Positions 1 through 8,776 of a DNA stretch of 64,000 nt are shown piece after piece (the first letter of the stretch is position 1; each line of letters begins with the position of its first letter). Both the position numbers and the translations under genes were made by a program. The DNA is from Vulcanimicrobium winogradskyi. GTDB taxonomy: Bacteria; Vulcanimicrobiota; Vulcanimicrobiia; Vulcanimicrobiales; Vulcanimicrobiaceae. Below the pieces are notes generated by a model that searched no databases, was not told where the DNA came from, and saw nothing but the letters and a program-made list of their open reading frames with translations. The DNA is taken from positions 868,001 through 932,000 of the forward strand of contig PLDA01000003.1 in assembly GCA_003134965.1 (NCBI GenBank), read 5' to 3'.

Positions 1-450
1 CTCGCCGCGAGCGCCGGCGGCCGGGCGTGGCCGGCGCGCATCGGCGAAGACGATCCGGTGTTCGCGGTTCTCCGTGACGAACCGGAAGCGCTGTCGCTCG
101 ACGCGCTTTGTGGGCCTCCCAGCGCGCTCGGGTACGACGGCTGCGCCTGTCGCATGGGGGTCGGAGATCGTCTGATCGGTGCGCTCGTCGTCGCGACGCG
201 CGCTCCCGGTGCCGATGGTGCGTACGACGAGGCGGAGACCGAGGCGCTGACCGACGTCGCCCGCGGATCGGGTGACGTGCTCTTCAGCCTACGCGTGCAC
301 GAGCTCTCCGCGTTTCTCGGCGAACTCGCCGACGGACACGTCGACGGCGCCGGCGCGCGGGCGCGCGCCGCCGTTCTGCGCGAAGGGCTTGCAACCGCGG
401 ATGCGAAGCAGCAGAGCGCTCCTCTACGGTTCGAACGCGAGCAACGTTAA
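1..450 (+). CDS. C-terminal part of a GAF-like sensor protein (partial)
   Basis: The reading frame is open from base 1, so the gene starts upstream of the window; the GTG at 58 is probably internal. About 149 residues are visible. The middle part (GDRLIGALVVATR, then a D/E-rich segment, then an amphipathic helix) looks like the second half of a GAF domain: a beta strand of the 'iGvl.l' type followed by 'ea..L..va'. No kinase or output domain follows and the protein ends at TAA 448-450. Ligand and role are unknown. The GAF assignment is inferred from pattern only. Confidence 0.5.
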   Translation, partial: LAASAGGRAWPARIGEDDPVFAVLRDEPEALSLDALCGPPSALGYDGCACRMGVGDRLIGALVVATRAPGADGAYDEAETEALTDVARGSGDVLFSLRVHELSAFLGELADGHVDGAGARARAAVLREGLATADAKQQSAPLRFEREQR

Positions 451-554
451 GTCGCCGTCTTCTCCCAGGTCAGCGTGCAGCGATGTGCAAAGCCGGGGGA
501 ACGACGCTTCCGCGTGATGTCGGCGTCATCGCTCTTCGCCGCGCTGGAGGCCCC

Positions 555-1193
555 GTGCTCGGTTTTCTCATCTTCATGTTCGTGCTGTTTCTCGTGTTCG
601 GCGGCGTGATCGCCGGTATCGTCTTCCTCGTGCGAGCGAGCTCGCGGGCGGGGAAGAAGCACTTCGACGACGTTTCGAACTCGCTGCTGCCGCTGATCGC
701 GGGTGCCGCGCAAGGCCAGAAGCTGGTGGGAACCTACGCCGGGACGAGCGTCGTCGCGGCGATCGTGGTGCAAGCCGGCATCAGCGACGGCGACGGACGC
801 ACGAACGAATACTATTTTCTGACGACGTTTGCCGCGGGACCGGGGAGCGCCGACTGGTCGCTCGCGTACGAGGGAGACGGCCTCCTGCACAGCGGCCAGA
901 AGTCGTGGCACCTCAAGACCAAGGATCACGAGCTCGAAACGCGCCTCGCCGAGGCCGGCGTCCTCGGCGCGGTCGCACCGTGGACTGACAGCGCGCCGAC
1001 GATCACCTATCACGCCAAGGACGGCTCGCTGACGGCGACCTCACCGCGGACCTACAAGAAGACATGGCCCGCGGCGGCGGCGTTCGCGAACCACCTCGCG
1101 GTGCTCGCCGCGCTGGTCGAGTGCAATCGCCGCGCAAACGCTACAGCAGCAGCAGCAGCCGCCGCCGCCGGCGCGGCCGTCACCGCCGGCTGA
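555..1193 (+). CDS. Single-pass membrane protein of unknown function
   Basis: The frame is open from 483, but the GTG at 555 is preceded by GGAGG at 546-550, so it is the likely start (212 residues). Residues 1-30 form one strongly hydrophobic segment (LGFLIFMFVLFLVFGGVIAG). A soluble domain of roughly 150 residues follows, rich in beta-strand patterns, and the C-terminus is an Ala-rich tail encoded by GCA/GCC repeats. An N-terminal anchor with a cytoplasmic or periplasmic domain is the simplest reading. I do not recognise the family. The stop lies 10 bases from the convergent gad stop. Confidence 0.6.
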   Translation: MLGFLIFMFVLFLVFGGVIAGIVFLVRASSRAGKKHFDDVSNSLLPLIAGAAQGQKLVGTYAGTSVVAAIVVQAGISDGDGRTNEYYFLTTFAAGPGSADWSLAYEGDGLLHSGQKSWHLKTKDHELETRLAEAGVLGAVAPWTDSAPTITYHAKDGSLTATSPRTYKKTWPAAAAFANHLAVLAALVECNRRANATAAAAAAAAGAAVTAG

Positions 1194-1202
1194 GCTGGGT
1201 TC

Positions 1203-2636
1203 TCATCCGATCGACGCCGTCGTGCGCGCGTGCCGCGCGCGACCGGCGTGGTTGTGCCCGCCGGCTTCGTGCTCCGTCATCGGCGCCGCGATCGGATGCC
1301 GTGCGAAGTGTTCCACGGCGCGCCGAATGTCGGTAACCAGCGCCCCACCGAGGTCGCGGCTGAAACCGTGGCGCACCAGCAACCGCTGGACGACGAGGTC
1401 GGCGCGGTTCGCAGGCATCGAGTAGGCTGGAACGAGCCAGCCCGTCGTCCGCAGACGGTCTGCCAGGTCGTACAACGTGAAGCCGGCATCCGCGTCGTGG
1501 CGCAATGTCCACGCCGCTCCCGGCAGCCCACCGTGGCCGTCGTAGATCAGCTCGAACGGAGCGAGCTTGCCGATCTCGCGCGCGAGGAACTGCGCGGTTT
1601 CGTAGCAGGCTTCGTGAACTTTCCGGTATCCTTCTTTGCCCAGCCGCAGAAAGTTGTAGTACTGGCACACGATCTCGCCGCCCGGCCGCGAGAAGTTCAA
1701 CGCGAACGTCGGCATGTGGCCGCCCAGGTAGTTGACGTCGAAGATCAGGTCTTCGGGCAAGTCGGCGCGCTCGCGCCAGATCGCCCAACCGACACCGAGC
1801 GGCGCCAAGCCGAACTTGTGACCCGAGGTATTGATCGACTTGACGCGCGGCAGCCGGAAGTCCCACTCCAGCTCCGGATCGATGAAGGGCGCCAGAAAAC
1901 CACCGCTGGCGGCGTCGACGTGGATCGGGATGTCGAGGCCGCGCTCCGCCTGCAGCCGGTCGAGCGCCGCCGCGATCTCCTTGACCGGCTCGTATTGACA
2001 GGTGTAGGTGACGCCCAGCGTCGGCACGACGCCGATCGTGTTCTCGTCGCAGTACGACGCGATCTCGTCGGCGGTCAAGATCAGGCGGTCGCCTTCCATC
2101 GGGACTTCGCGGAGCTCAACGTCCCAGTAGCGGCAGAACTTGTGCCAGCAGATCTGTACCGGACCGGTGACGAGATTCGGCCGGTCCGCCGGTAAGCCGG
2201 CGGCTCTGCGGCGCTCGCGCCACTTCCATTTCAGCGCCATCCCGCCGAGCATCGCGGCTTCGCTGGACCCAGTGGTCGAGCAGCCGATCGTGCTTGCCGC
2301 GTGCGGCGCGTTCCAGAGATTCGCGAGCATGTGAACGCAGCGATTCTCGATCTCCGCGGTCTGCGGATACTCGTCTTTGTCGATCATGTTCTTGTCGAAG
2401 CAGTCGGCCATGAGCTGACGCACTTCGGGCTCGGCCCACGTCGTGCAGAACGTGGCCAGATTCTGCCGCGAGCCGCCGTCCAGGATCAACTCGTCCTGCA
2501 ACAGCCCGTAGACATGGCGCGGATCGCGCTGATGCTCGGGAAACGTGTACTTGGGAATGCGGACCGAGAGCTCGGTCGAGGCGTAGACGTCGTCGAACTG
2601 CGCGTCGCGGGCATGAGGTTTTTGGTGGAGCGCCAT
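1203..2636 (-). CDS. gadB: Glutamate decarboxylase
   Basis: PLP enzyme converting glutamate to GABA and CO2 while consuming a proton; in bacteria it serves acid resistance or GABA metabolism. The protein aligns along its whole length with enterobacterial GadA/B. Conserved blocks include ARQNLATF-like SRQNLATF, GSSEA, GPVQICWHKF, HVDAASGGFLAPF and SGHKFG. Counted from the ATG at 2636 (477 aa), the PLP lysine is K274 and the ring aspartate D241, close to K276 and D243 of E. coli GadB. The frame continues 20 codons upstream, but that extension is not conserved. No glutamate/GABA antiporter gene is adjacent. The haem-protein gene lies 72 bases upstream on the same strand. Confidence 0.95.
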   Translation of the reverse strand: MALHQKPHARDAQFDDVYASTELSVRIPKYTFPEHQRDPRHVYGLLQDELILDGGSRQNLATFCTTWAEPEVRQLMADCFDKNMIDKDEYPQTAEIENRCVHMLANLWNAPHAASTIGCSTTGSSEAAMLGGMALKWKWRERRRAAGLPADRPNLVTGPVQICWHKFCRYWDVELREVPMEGDRLILTADEIASYCDENTIGVVPTLGVTYTCQYEPVKEIAAALDRLQAERGLDIPIHVDAASGGFLAPFIDPELEWDFRLPRVKSINTSGHKFGLAPLGVGWAIWRERADLPEDLIFDVNYLGGHMPTFALNFSRPGGEIVCQYYNFLRLGKEGYRKVHEACYETAQFLAREIGKLAPFELIYDGHGGLPGAAWTLRHDADAGFTLYDLADRLRTTGWLVPAYSMPANRADLVVQRLLVRHGFSRDLGGALVTDIRRAVEHFARHPIAAPMTEHEAGGHNHAGRARHARTTASIG

Positions 2637-2708
2637 CGCTCGCTGTCTTACCGCAACCGCACGACATCCACCCGCTGAACGGCAGTGTGCCGCCACCGAG
2701 GCGTTTCT

Positions 2709-5006
2709 TCAGGTGCGATAGCGGTTGCCTTTGGCGGGGTTGGTCTTCAGGTCGGGATCGCACGCTCGCAAGGGATGACGTTCCAGGTCGAGGATCTCGT
2801 CCTGATCCCACGGTTCGAAGGCGTTGGTGATGTTGCCGAGGCCGGTCTTTTCCAGCTCCGGATGATGGCGCAACAGCACGCTCTTCAAAAATGTCCGGTC
2901 GATCCAGTCCAAGCCTTCGGCGGTGTACGTCTCTTCGTTGTAGCTGTCGGTGTAGAACCGGTCCGCTTGCAGGCGGCGCGTCGCGGCCAAGATGAATATC
3001 TGAAACATCGTCTCGCCAAAGCCGAAACCCGTCGGACGGTGGCCTTCGGACAGGGTGCCGATCATGAGGTCGAGCTGCTCGACCGCGTCGTCGCCGTCGC
3101 CGTAGACCTCGCGAATGCGCTTCAGTGCCTCGGCATCGTCGGTCAGATCTTCAAGTTTTTGGATCGGCGGCAGGCCGAGGCCGCGCCGAAAAGCATTGTA
3201 CCGCGGCACGCCGCGTTCGCGCGCCCGGAAGATGTCGACCGCACCCATGTCGAGCAGCGGATTGCCGGGGATACTCAGCTCTTGAAAAAAGCGCGGATAG
3301 TTGTTCAGGATGAGTTGGCCGGGCTGCTGAACCCCGAAGGAGTAGAGGAGGTCGGCCATCGGCATCCGTGCGGTCAGCTTGGCCGATCCGGCCTGGCGCA
3401 CCGACGTGAACGACGCGTGCTCGACCTCCTCGCCCGTTTCGTGCCGGCGGAAGATCAGCTCCTCGGGCAGCAGCGAATGGAGCCGATAGATTTCGACGAA
3501 CTCTTGCGACAGTGCGAAGGGCTCGTGGTGTTTGTCGAGCGGATTGCCGACGACGCCGCCCATCTCGGGATTGCGGATGTTGATCGGTGCGACGGTTTTC
3601 TTGTCTTTACCGCGCCGAAACAACTGCGTGAGGATGCCGTACCAGTTCGCGTTGAGCGCGGTGTTGAGCACGGGGTTCGGCAGGATGGAGGGTGTCCACT
3701 CCACGGTGTGGATCTTGGCCATGATCGCGCTGTTGATCAGACGCGCGACGTTGAACAGCCGGTTGTCGTCCCACTCGGGATAGCTCGCCTTGAGCATGTC
3801 GCAGACGGAGTTGTGCTCCTTGGTGAAGAGCGTGTGCAGCATGCTCAACCCCACCCACCAGTTGCGGGTGAAGCCGGTCACTTCGATGCCGTGTTCGTCG
3901 AGCGGCAAACGCTGGTCACCGGTCAGGAGCAGCTTGCCGTCGACGTGACTGCGCACGCGGTCCTGCGTCGCCTGATCGCTGCCGTAGATCTGATTGCCGT
4001 CCCACCACTGGCTCACTTCGTTGATGAAGGTGATGGGTACGGGCTCGTCGCCGGCCGCGCCGTAGGTCGCATCGCGGCGGGTCTTCGGGATGCGCATCAC
4101 GGACTGGCCGAAGAGCTTGCGGGCCGGATCGTCTTCCGCCAGCGGGATCTCGTACTGCTCGTCGACGTGGTTCTCACCATGGCTGATCCAATCGCTGTTC
4201 TGGAAATTGATCCAGACCGCCGCGAGCATGTTCAGGAACGGGACCTGCTTCATCGGCCCTTCGCGGGACAGCAGCTTCAGGCTGACCACGCGGGGATTGG
4301 GGATCAGCATCGACTCCGGCGTCTCGGGCTTGACGAACTCGAGCGGTACGTTCCGCATGAAACGCGTCCCGGCCGAGCCCTCCCGCGGATCGTCGAGATT
4401 GTTCCAGCTGCCGTCGGCGGTGCGAAAATGCGTAACGCCCGGTGGAGGCGTCAGGTTCTCCGGCTGAAACGCGACCCGGGCGCCTTTGGGGTAGACGCCC
4501 GTCAGGTGCGAAGCGTTCAACAGATTGCGCATGTGTGCCAGCGTCAGCACGGCGGCCGGGCCGCCGCGCTGATACCAGTTGGTCCAGACGCGCCCGTGAA
4601 AACCGGCCAGCCGGCCCCACACCGTCGTCGTCGCCTCCATGACGACGGTGATGATTCCGCCGGCCACGTCGCCGAGCCAGTTTTGCATCCGCTCCGCCGT
4701 GTCCGGCACGATCGGCGCCGGCGGAGAGGGCAAATCGCCCGCGCGAACTCCCGGCGGCGCCAACAGCTGTTCGCGGGTGAACGCGTGGCGCGGCGGCACC
4801 GGAATGTCGATGCGCGCGTGCGCGTTCGCCTGAGCTTTCTCGAGCAGTTCGCGCCAATCGGCGCGGTCCGGCGTTTGGGAGAGGGCCGCTTCGAAGCCCT
4901 TGGCGGCGCTCTCGTAGTCCTCGCTCAGGTAGCGTTCCAAGGCCTGCGCAGCCGTCTGCTCGGCGGAGCCGCCACCAGTCTCGGCGGTCGGGATGATCTC
5001 TGACAC
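2709..5006 (-). CDS. Alpha-dioxygenase (PIOX)-like haem peroxidase-superfamily protein
   Basis: A 765-residue protein of the animal haem peroxidase superfamily, closest in pattern to fatty-acid alpha-dioxygenases. Visible landmarks are NMLAAVWINF (259-268), WWDGNQIYGSD (334-344), LHTLFTKEHNSVCDML (390-405) and IYRLHSLLPEE (506-516), which supplies the proximal haem His (H510) and the nearby Tyr (Y507). At the site where the family has the distal His (HDW) this protein reads NSDW (S271; codon AGC). The haem site is therefore altered, and dioxygenase activity is uncertain. Residues 20-60 look like a TPR-type helical hairpin. The start is GTG 5006, preceded by CGGGAG. The same frame is open far upstream, but that part is low-complexity antisense sequence. 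Confidence 0.8.
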   Translation of the reverse strand: MSEIIPTAETGGGSAEQTAAQALERYLSEDYESAAKGFEAALSQTPDRADWRELLEKAQANAHARIDIPVPPRHAFTREQLLAPPGVRAGDLPSPPAPIVPDTAERMQNWLGDVAGGIITVVMEATTTVWGRLAGFHGRVWTNWYQRGGPAAVLTLAHMRNLLNASHLTGVYPKGARVAFQPENLTPPPGVTHFRTADGSWNNLDDPREGSAGTRFMRNVPLEFVKPETPESMLIPNPRVVSLKLLSREGPMKQVPFLNMLAAVWINFQNSDWISHGENHVDEQYEIPLAEDDPARKLFGQSVMRIPKTRRDATYGAAGDEPVPITFINEVSQWWDGNQIYGSDQATQDRVRSHVDGKLLLTGDQRLPLDEHGIEVTGFTRNWWVGLSMLHTLFTKEHNSVCDMLKASYPEWDDNRLFNVARLINSAIMAKIHTVEWTPSILPNPVLNTALNANWYGILTQLFRRGKDKKTVAPINIRNPEMGGVVGNPLDKHHEPFALSQEFVEIYRLHSLLPEELIFRRHETGEEVEHASFTSVRQAGSAKLTARMPMADLLYSFGVQQPGQLILNNYPRFFQELSIPGNPLLDMGAVDIFRARERGVPRYNAFRRGLGLPPIQKLEDLTDDAEALKRIREVYGDGDDAVEQLDLMIGTLSEGHRPTGFGFGETMFQIFILAATRRLQADRFYTDSYNEETYTAEGLDWIDRTFLKSVLLRHHPELEKTGLGNITNAFEPWDQDEILDLERHPLRACDPDLKTNPAKGNRYRT

Positions 5007-5270
5007 GTGCGGCTCCCGTTGAGGCGTGCATGTTGGCGTTGAGCTAGCGCGCGACTCCTGAGCAGAACTCGCGAACGTCCGGCCTCTTCGCGCACATGTG
5101 CAAGCCAGCCCCCTAAGCCGCCGTCGCGACGATCTGCCTGCAGGCCGAGGATTCGGTCCGCCGCGAGTCCAACAGAGCAAGGCCATGCTGTAGCAGATTC
5201 CCCCGCGCCCCTCGCCGGTGCGGGTTCGTGCAGACCCGCCTCTCCTCTCCGCACGCTTTGGGAATCTCGT

Positions 5271-6494
5271 ATGGTTACCGTCACCGCTCGCACGCCGAGC
5301 GCGTTCCGTTCTTCTGCGTTCAGCCGCTTCTACGCGGGCCAGGCGCTCAGCTATCTGGGCGACGGGCTGCGCACGCTCGCGATCCCGCTGCTCGTCTTCC
5401 GCCTCACCGGCTCCGCGACGGCGATCGGTTGGACGTGGGGACTCGAGCTGCTCCCGTATGCGTTCGTCAGCCTGATCGGCGGCTCGCTTGCCGACCGTGT
5501 CGACCGGCGACGCCTGATGCTGCTCTGCGACGGGCTGCGCTTCACGGTGATGGCGCTGTTCAGCGTGCTCTTCGCAACCGGGCACCTGACGGTCGGTATG
5601 GTCTACGCCGGCGTCGTGCTGCTCGCGGTCGGCGGCTCGATCTTCCTCGGCGCGCAGACGCCGACGATTCCGTACCTGCTCGGGAAGGATGGTGCGAAGT
5701 CCGGCGTCGCGACGCTGCAAGCAACGGAGCAGACCGTGAACCTGGTCGCACCGCCGCTCGGCGGCGCGCTCATGGGGATCGCCGGACCGTTGCCGGCGCT
5801 GATCGTCAACGCGATAACGTACTTGTGCTCGCAGGTTGCGATCACGTCGGTGCGGACGTTCGGGCCCGACGCGCCGGGGCGCATTCCGACGCCGCGCGAG
5901 ATCGCAAGCGACGTCGCGACCGGCTGGCGGTTTCTCATGGGCGATGCGACGATGCGCACAACGTCGCTGTTCAGCATGTGCGGCAACCTGATCGGATCGG
6001 TCGGCTTCGTCGCGCTGATTCCGTACTTCAAGCGCGCCTTCGCCGCCGGCGATGCGTCGGTCGGGCTCGCGTTCGGCGCCTTCTCGGCCGGCGCGGCGCT
6101 CGGTTCGTACGTCGCGGGACGGACGCATTGGCGCATCGGGCGCGCGCTGATCCTGGCGAATCTCGTCGACGGCATCGGCTGGCTGCCGCTGCCGTGGGCG
6201 CAGTCGATGCCCGTGGCCGTCGGCGGCATCGTCGTGGCGAGCGTGTGCGCCGGCTACTACCTCACGACGATCGTCTCGTGGCGCATGCGCATCGTCCCCG
6301 ACGAGCTGGTCGGGCGCGTGTTCGGCGTCGTGCGCCTCGTCGCGCTGGTCGGGATCTTCCCGGGAGCGCTCGCGGGCGGCTGGCTCGCCGATCACGTCGG
6401 CGTGCGCGAGACGATGGCGATCTCGGCGTTCGGCTACATGTTCATCTCAGCGTGCATGGCGACGTCGCGCGTCGTCCGGTCAGAACGGCGCTGA
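5271..6494 (+). CDS. MFS transporter (EntS/MFS_3-like exporter)
   Basis: A 407-residue protein with about 12 hydrophobic segments and MFS signatures. FSRFYAGQALSYLGDGL opens TM1, and GGSLADRVDRRRLML is the loop 2-3 motif (G..aDR.g.RR). The pattern resembles the MFS_3 group, which includes enterobactin exporters and macrolide-efflux proteins. Substrate cannot be read from the sequence. It is divergent from the haem-protein gene across 264 bases (5007-5270), where I see no clear operator. Its 3' end overlaps the convergent mtnC gene by 15 bases. Confidence 0.85.
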   Translation: MVTVTARTPSAFRSSAFSRFYAGQALSYLGDGLRTLAIPLLVFRLTGSATAIGWTWGLELLPYAFVSLIGGSLADRVDRRRLMLLCDGLRFTVMALFSVLFATGHLTVGMVYAGVVLLAVGGSIFLGAQTPTIPYLLGKDGAKSGVATLQATEQTVNLVAPPLGGALMGIAGPLPALIVNAITYLCSQVAITSVRTFGPDAPGRIPTPREIASDVATGWRFLMGDATMRTTSLFSMCGNLIGSVGFVALIPYFKRAFAAGDASVGLAFGAFSAGAALGSYVAGRTHWRIGRALILANLVDGIGWLPLPWAQSMPVAVGGIVVASVCAGYYLTTIVSWRMRIVPDELVGRVFGVVRLVALVGIFPGALAGGWLADHVGVRETMAISAFGYMFISACMATSRVVRSERR

Positions 6495-7199
6495 CGTTAT
6501 CTCGATCTCATCGAACGTCGTCGCGCTGGGATGGGTTGTCGTGGCGGCGGGCGGGGTGTCGGCAGGGCGGAGGAGGCGGAGAGTTTGCATTCCGGCGGCG
6601 CGGGCGGCGTCGAGCTCGGCGTCGACGTCGCTGAGGAAGACGACCTCGCCCGGCGGGAGATCGATCGCGGCGGCGATCGAACCGTAGGACGCAGCGGCGC
6701 GTTTGGGGCCGGTCGTCGTGTCGAAGTTCCCGCTGAATAGCGCCGAGAGATCGCCCTCGGTGCTGTTTTCGAAGAGCACGCGCTGCGCTTCGATCGAACC
6801 GGACGAGTACACATAGAGCCGCAGCCCCGCGCTGTGCCAGCGACGCAGCCCTTCCGCGGCGTCGTGGTAGACGTGGCCGCGCAATCGCTTCTGGGCGAAG
6901 CCTTCGGCCCAGATCATCCCCTGCAGCGTCTTGAGCGGCGTCACCTTGAGGTCTTCGCGCAGCCAATGGTGGAGATGAACCAAGATCGCGCTGTCGCCGG
7001 CACCGGCTGCTTCACCCGCAAGCTGTGCCGCGTCGAGCATCGCTTGCGCGACCTCGGGGTCGGCCCGGTGCGCGGCGACGTACGCGTCGAGATGCTCGTC
7101 AGCGTACGGAAAGAGGACGTCGTGCACGAACGCGATCGTGCTCGTCGTCCCCTCGATGTCGACCAGAACCGCGCGAGCGACGATCCGCGCCGCCTTCAC
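6480..7199 (-). CDS. mtnC: Enolase-phosphatase E1 of methionine salvage
   Basis: HAD-superfamily enzyme that enolises and dephosphorylates 2,3-diketo-5-methylthiopentyl-1-phosphate to the acireductone. The N-terminus ARAVLVDIEGTTSTIAFV is the MtnC version of the HAD motif I (DxEGT with D14 and E16). SSGSIEAQ is motif II, and GPKR with FLSDVDAELDAA supplies motifs III and IV. Length (239 aa) is typical. It starts at GTG 7199, sharing four bases (GTGA) with the mtnD stop, so it is the third gene of the mtnB-mtnD-mtnC operon. The C-terminal 15 residues are Thr/Pro-rich and probably non-essential. Confidence 0.93.
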   Translation of the reverse strand: MKAARIVARAVLVDIEGTTSTIAFVHDVLFPYADEHLDAYVAAHRADPEVAQAMLDAAQLAGEAAGAGDSAILVHLHHWLREDLKVTPLKTLQGMIWAEGFAQKRLRGHVYHDAAEGLRRWHSAGLRLYVYSSGSIEAQRVLFENSTEGDLSALFSGNFDTTTGPKRAAASYGSIAAAIDLPPGEVVFLSDVDAELDAARAAGMQTLRLLRPADTPPAATTTHPSATTFDEIEITSAPF

Positions 7200-7753
7200 T
7201 CGTACTTCGGGAATCGCGAGGCGATGTCGTCGCCGGTGAAGTTCGCGACCCAGCCATCCGGGTTGACGAACAGCCGGATCGCCGCGAACTCGGGCGCCGG
7301 GCCCATGTCGAACCAGTGCGTCGTGTTCGCCGGGACGCCGATCAGGTCGCCGCGCGTGCAGATCGCCTGGTACACCTTGCCGCCGGTGCGCAGGTAGAAC
7401 GACGCGCTGCCCTCGACGAAGAATCGCACCTCGTCCTCGCTGTGCGTGTGCTCGTTCAAGAATTTCTGGCGCAGCGCCGGAACGTTCGGCGTCTCCTTCG
7501 TCACGCGGATCACGTCGGCGGTCGTGTAGCCGAAGTCGTCCTTAAGGCGCCGGATGTCGCCGGCGTACGCAGCCAGGATCTCGTCCTGTCCGGACTCGGC
7601 GGTGAGCGGCGCGCTCGCCTCCCAGCGCTCGAAGCTGATCTTCTCGGCGCCCAGGATGCGCGCGATCTCGGCGCGGTCGGTCGTATCGACGAGCGCTTTC
7701 GCGCCGTCCTTCTCGTCGTACACGCGAAGTGTCGAGGTGAGCGTCGTGTTCAT
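7196..7753 (-). CDS. mtnD: Acireductone dioxygenase (ARD)
   Basis: Cupin enzyme that cleaves the acireductone with O2 to 4-methylthio-2-oxobutyrate and formate (Fe form), or off-pathway to methylthiopropionate (Ni form). All four metal ligands are visible: H102 and H104 in NEHTHSEDEVRFF, E108, and H146 in PANTTHWFDMG. Length (185 aa) is normal. It overlaps mtnB by four bases (ATGA at 7750-7753) and mtnC by four bases, so translation is probably coupled. Whether Fe or Ni is bound cannot be told from the sequence. Confidence 0.95.
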   Translation of the reverse strand: MNTTLTSTLRVYDEKDGAKALVDTTDRAEIARILGAEKISFERWEASAPLTAESGQDEILAAYAGDIRRLKDDFGYTTADVIRVTKETPNVPALRQKFLNEHTHSEDEVRFFVEGSASFYLRTGGKVYQAICTRGDLIGVPANTTHWFDMGPAPEFAAIRLFVNPDGWVANFTGDDIASRFPKYE

Positions 7754-8367
7754 CGCAGTCTCCGTTCTTCGAGGTGGCAGGCGAGCAGGAACTCCAGCCC
7801 TTCGACGTGCCGGCGCGCGTCGGCTGCCGTCGCGCCCCAGGCGTACAGCCCGTGCCCGGCAAGCAGAAACCCCGGCACCGTTGCATCGCGTCCGAGCCGC
7901 GCTTCGATGGCGGCGGCGAGCCGCTCGGTGTCCTGATCGTTCGCGAACACCGGGATCTCGACGACGCTGGCGTGCGTGCGCAGCCCGATCGCCTTGTGCA
8001 TCTCGAACCCGTCGGTGCGTACCGCGCCGGCGGCTTCGTCGAGCCGCGAGAGCACCGTCGAGGCGACGGTATGGACGTGAAAGATCGCGCCGATCCCGGG
8101 GTCGGTCCGATAGCGGGCCAGGTGGAGCGGGGTCTCGGCCGATATGCCGGCCGGGACCGGTTCGCCGATCGCGACGACGGCGACGTCGTGCGGACCGATC
8201 GCGCCCTTGTCGATCCCGCTCCGGGTGATCGCGGCGTACCGCCCGTCGATCCGCCGCGAGAAATTGCCGGCCGTCGCGGGGACCCAGCCGCGCGAGGCCG
8301 CAAAGCGGCCGAACGCCGCGATCTCCTCGACGACGCCCGAAGGCGCGGCCGGCAGAACCACCGTCAC
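7750..8367 (-). CDS. mtnB: Methylthioribulose-1-phosphate dehydratase
   Basis: Class II aldolase-fold zinc enzyme (205 aa) dehydrating 5-methylthioribulose-1-phosphate to the diketone used by MtnC. Conserved segments are ATAGNFSRRI (substrate loop), TRSGIDKG, the zinc pair FHVHTVAS and the second zinc segment GHGLYAWG. The start is GTG 8365-8367. It is the first gene of the mtnB-mtnD-mtnC operon. The upstream genes mtnA and mtnP/mtnN and the final transaminase are not in this window, so the salvage pathway must be completed elsewhere. Distinction from fuculose-type aldolases rests on the operon partners. Confidence 0.93.
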   Translation of the reverse strand: MTVVLPAAPSGVVEEIAAFGRFAASRGWVPATAGNFSRRIDGRYAAITRSGIDKGAIGPHDVAVVAIGEPVPAGISAETPLHLARYRTDPGIGAIFHVHTVASTVLSRLDEAAGAVRTDGFEMHKAIGLRTHASVVEIPVFANDQDTERLAAAIEARLGRDATVPGFLLAGHGLYAWGATAADARRHVEGLEFLLACHLEERRLR

Positions 8368-8425
8368 CTCACGCCGAACCCCAGCGCATGGCTTCGAGGT
8401 TGCAAGCGGCGTGAAGGACGATCGC

Positions 8426-8776
8426 GTGCGCGACGAGCGGGTCCTCGTCTACTCGACCGACGGCACGCTGCCGCTCCCGGAGCCGGCCCGGCGAAAGACC
8501 CAGCCGGTCGCCCGGGCCATGCCGCAAGACGCCCTTCGACAGGCTCAGGATGACACGATCCGGGTCGCCCGTGAGAAACGCCGCAACAGCGCCGTAACGG
8601 TCGTGCACGGCCTCGCCGCGGGCGAGCTCGACGCTGCCGGCAAGGAGCTCAAACGGCTGTGCGGGACCGGCGGCACGGCCAAGAACGGCGTCGTCGAACT
8701 GCAGGGCGATCACCGCGACAAGGTCGTCGCGTACTTCGAGGAGCGCGGCCGCCGCGTCAAGCGCGCCGGCGGCTGA
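8426..8776 (+). CDS. yciH: SUI1/eIF1-like translation factor (YciH family)
   Basis: The C-terminal 75 residues match the SUI1 fold of bacterial YciH: REKRRNSAVTVVHGL, then LKRLCGTGGTAKNGVVELQG and HRDKVVAYFEERGRRVKRAGG. The N-terminus VLVYSTDG matches the YciH start, so GTG 8426 with AAGGA at 8414-8418 is preferred; GTG 8411 is an alternative. Between the N-terminal tail and the SUI1 domain lies a linker containing DALRQAQDDT, encoded by a dispersed repeat inserted in frame (8532-8555). The protein (116 aa) is slightly longer than E. coli YciH (108). Its stop overlaps the next start (TGATG). Confidence 0.85.
   Translation: MRDERVLVYSTDGTLPLPEPARRKTQPVARAMPQDALRQAQDDTIRVAREKRRNSAVTVVHGLAAGELDAAGKELKRLCGTGGTAKNGVVELQGDHRDKVVAYFEERGRRVKRAGG
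8532..8555 (+). repeat. Dispersed REP-like repeat, copy 1 (inside yciH)
   Basis: The 24-mer beginning CCCTTCGACAGGCTCAGGAT belongs to a widespread short repeat family whose antisense translation reads LSLSKG. A second, diverged copy lies at 44035-44058 (19 of 24 bases identical). Here it sits in frame within the yciH linker without breaking the gene. Confidence 0.65.

Noticed and set aside
2685..5003. A 772-residue open frame on the plus strand
   Set aside because: It is antisense to the haem-protein gene, has the Arg/Val/Asp-rich composition of GC-rich shadow frames and no recognisable domain.
5007..6395. Long minus-strand extension upstream of the haem-protein start
   Set aside because: The frame runs antisense through the MFS gene with low-complexity Arg/Asp/Glu sequence; GTG 5006 with CGGGAG explains the start.
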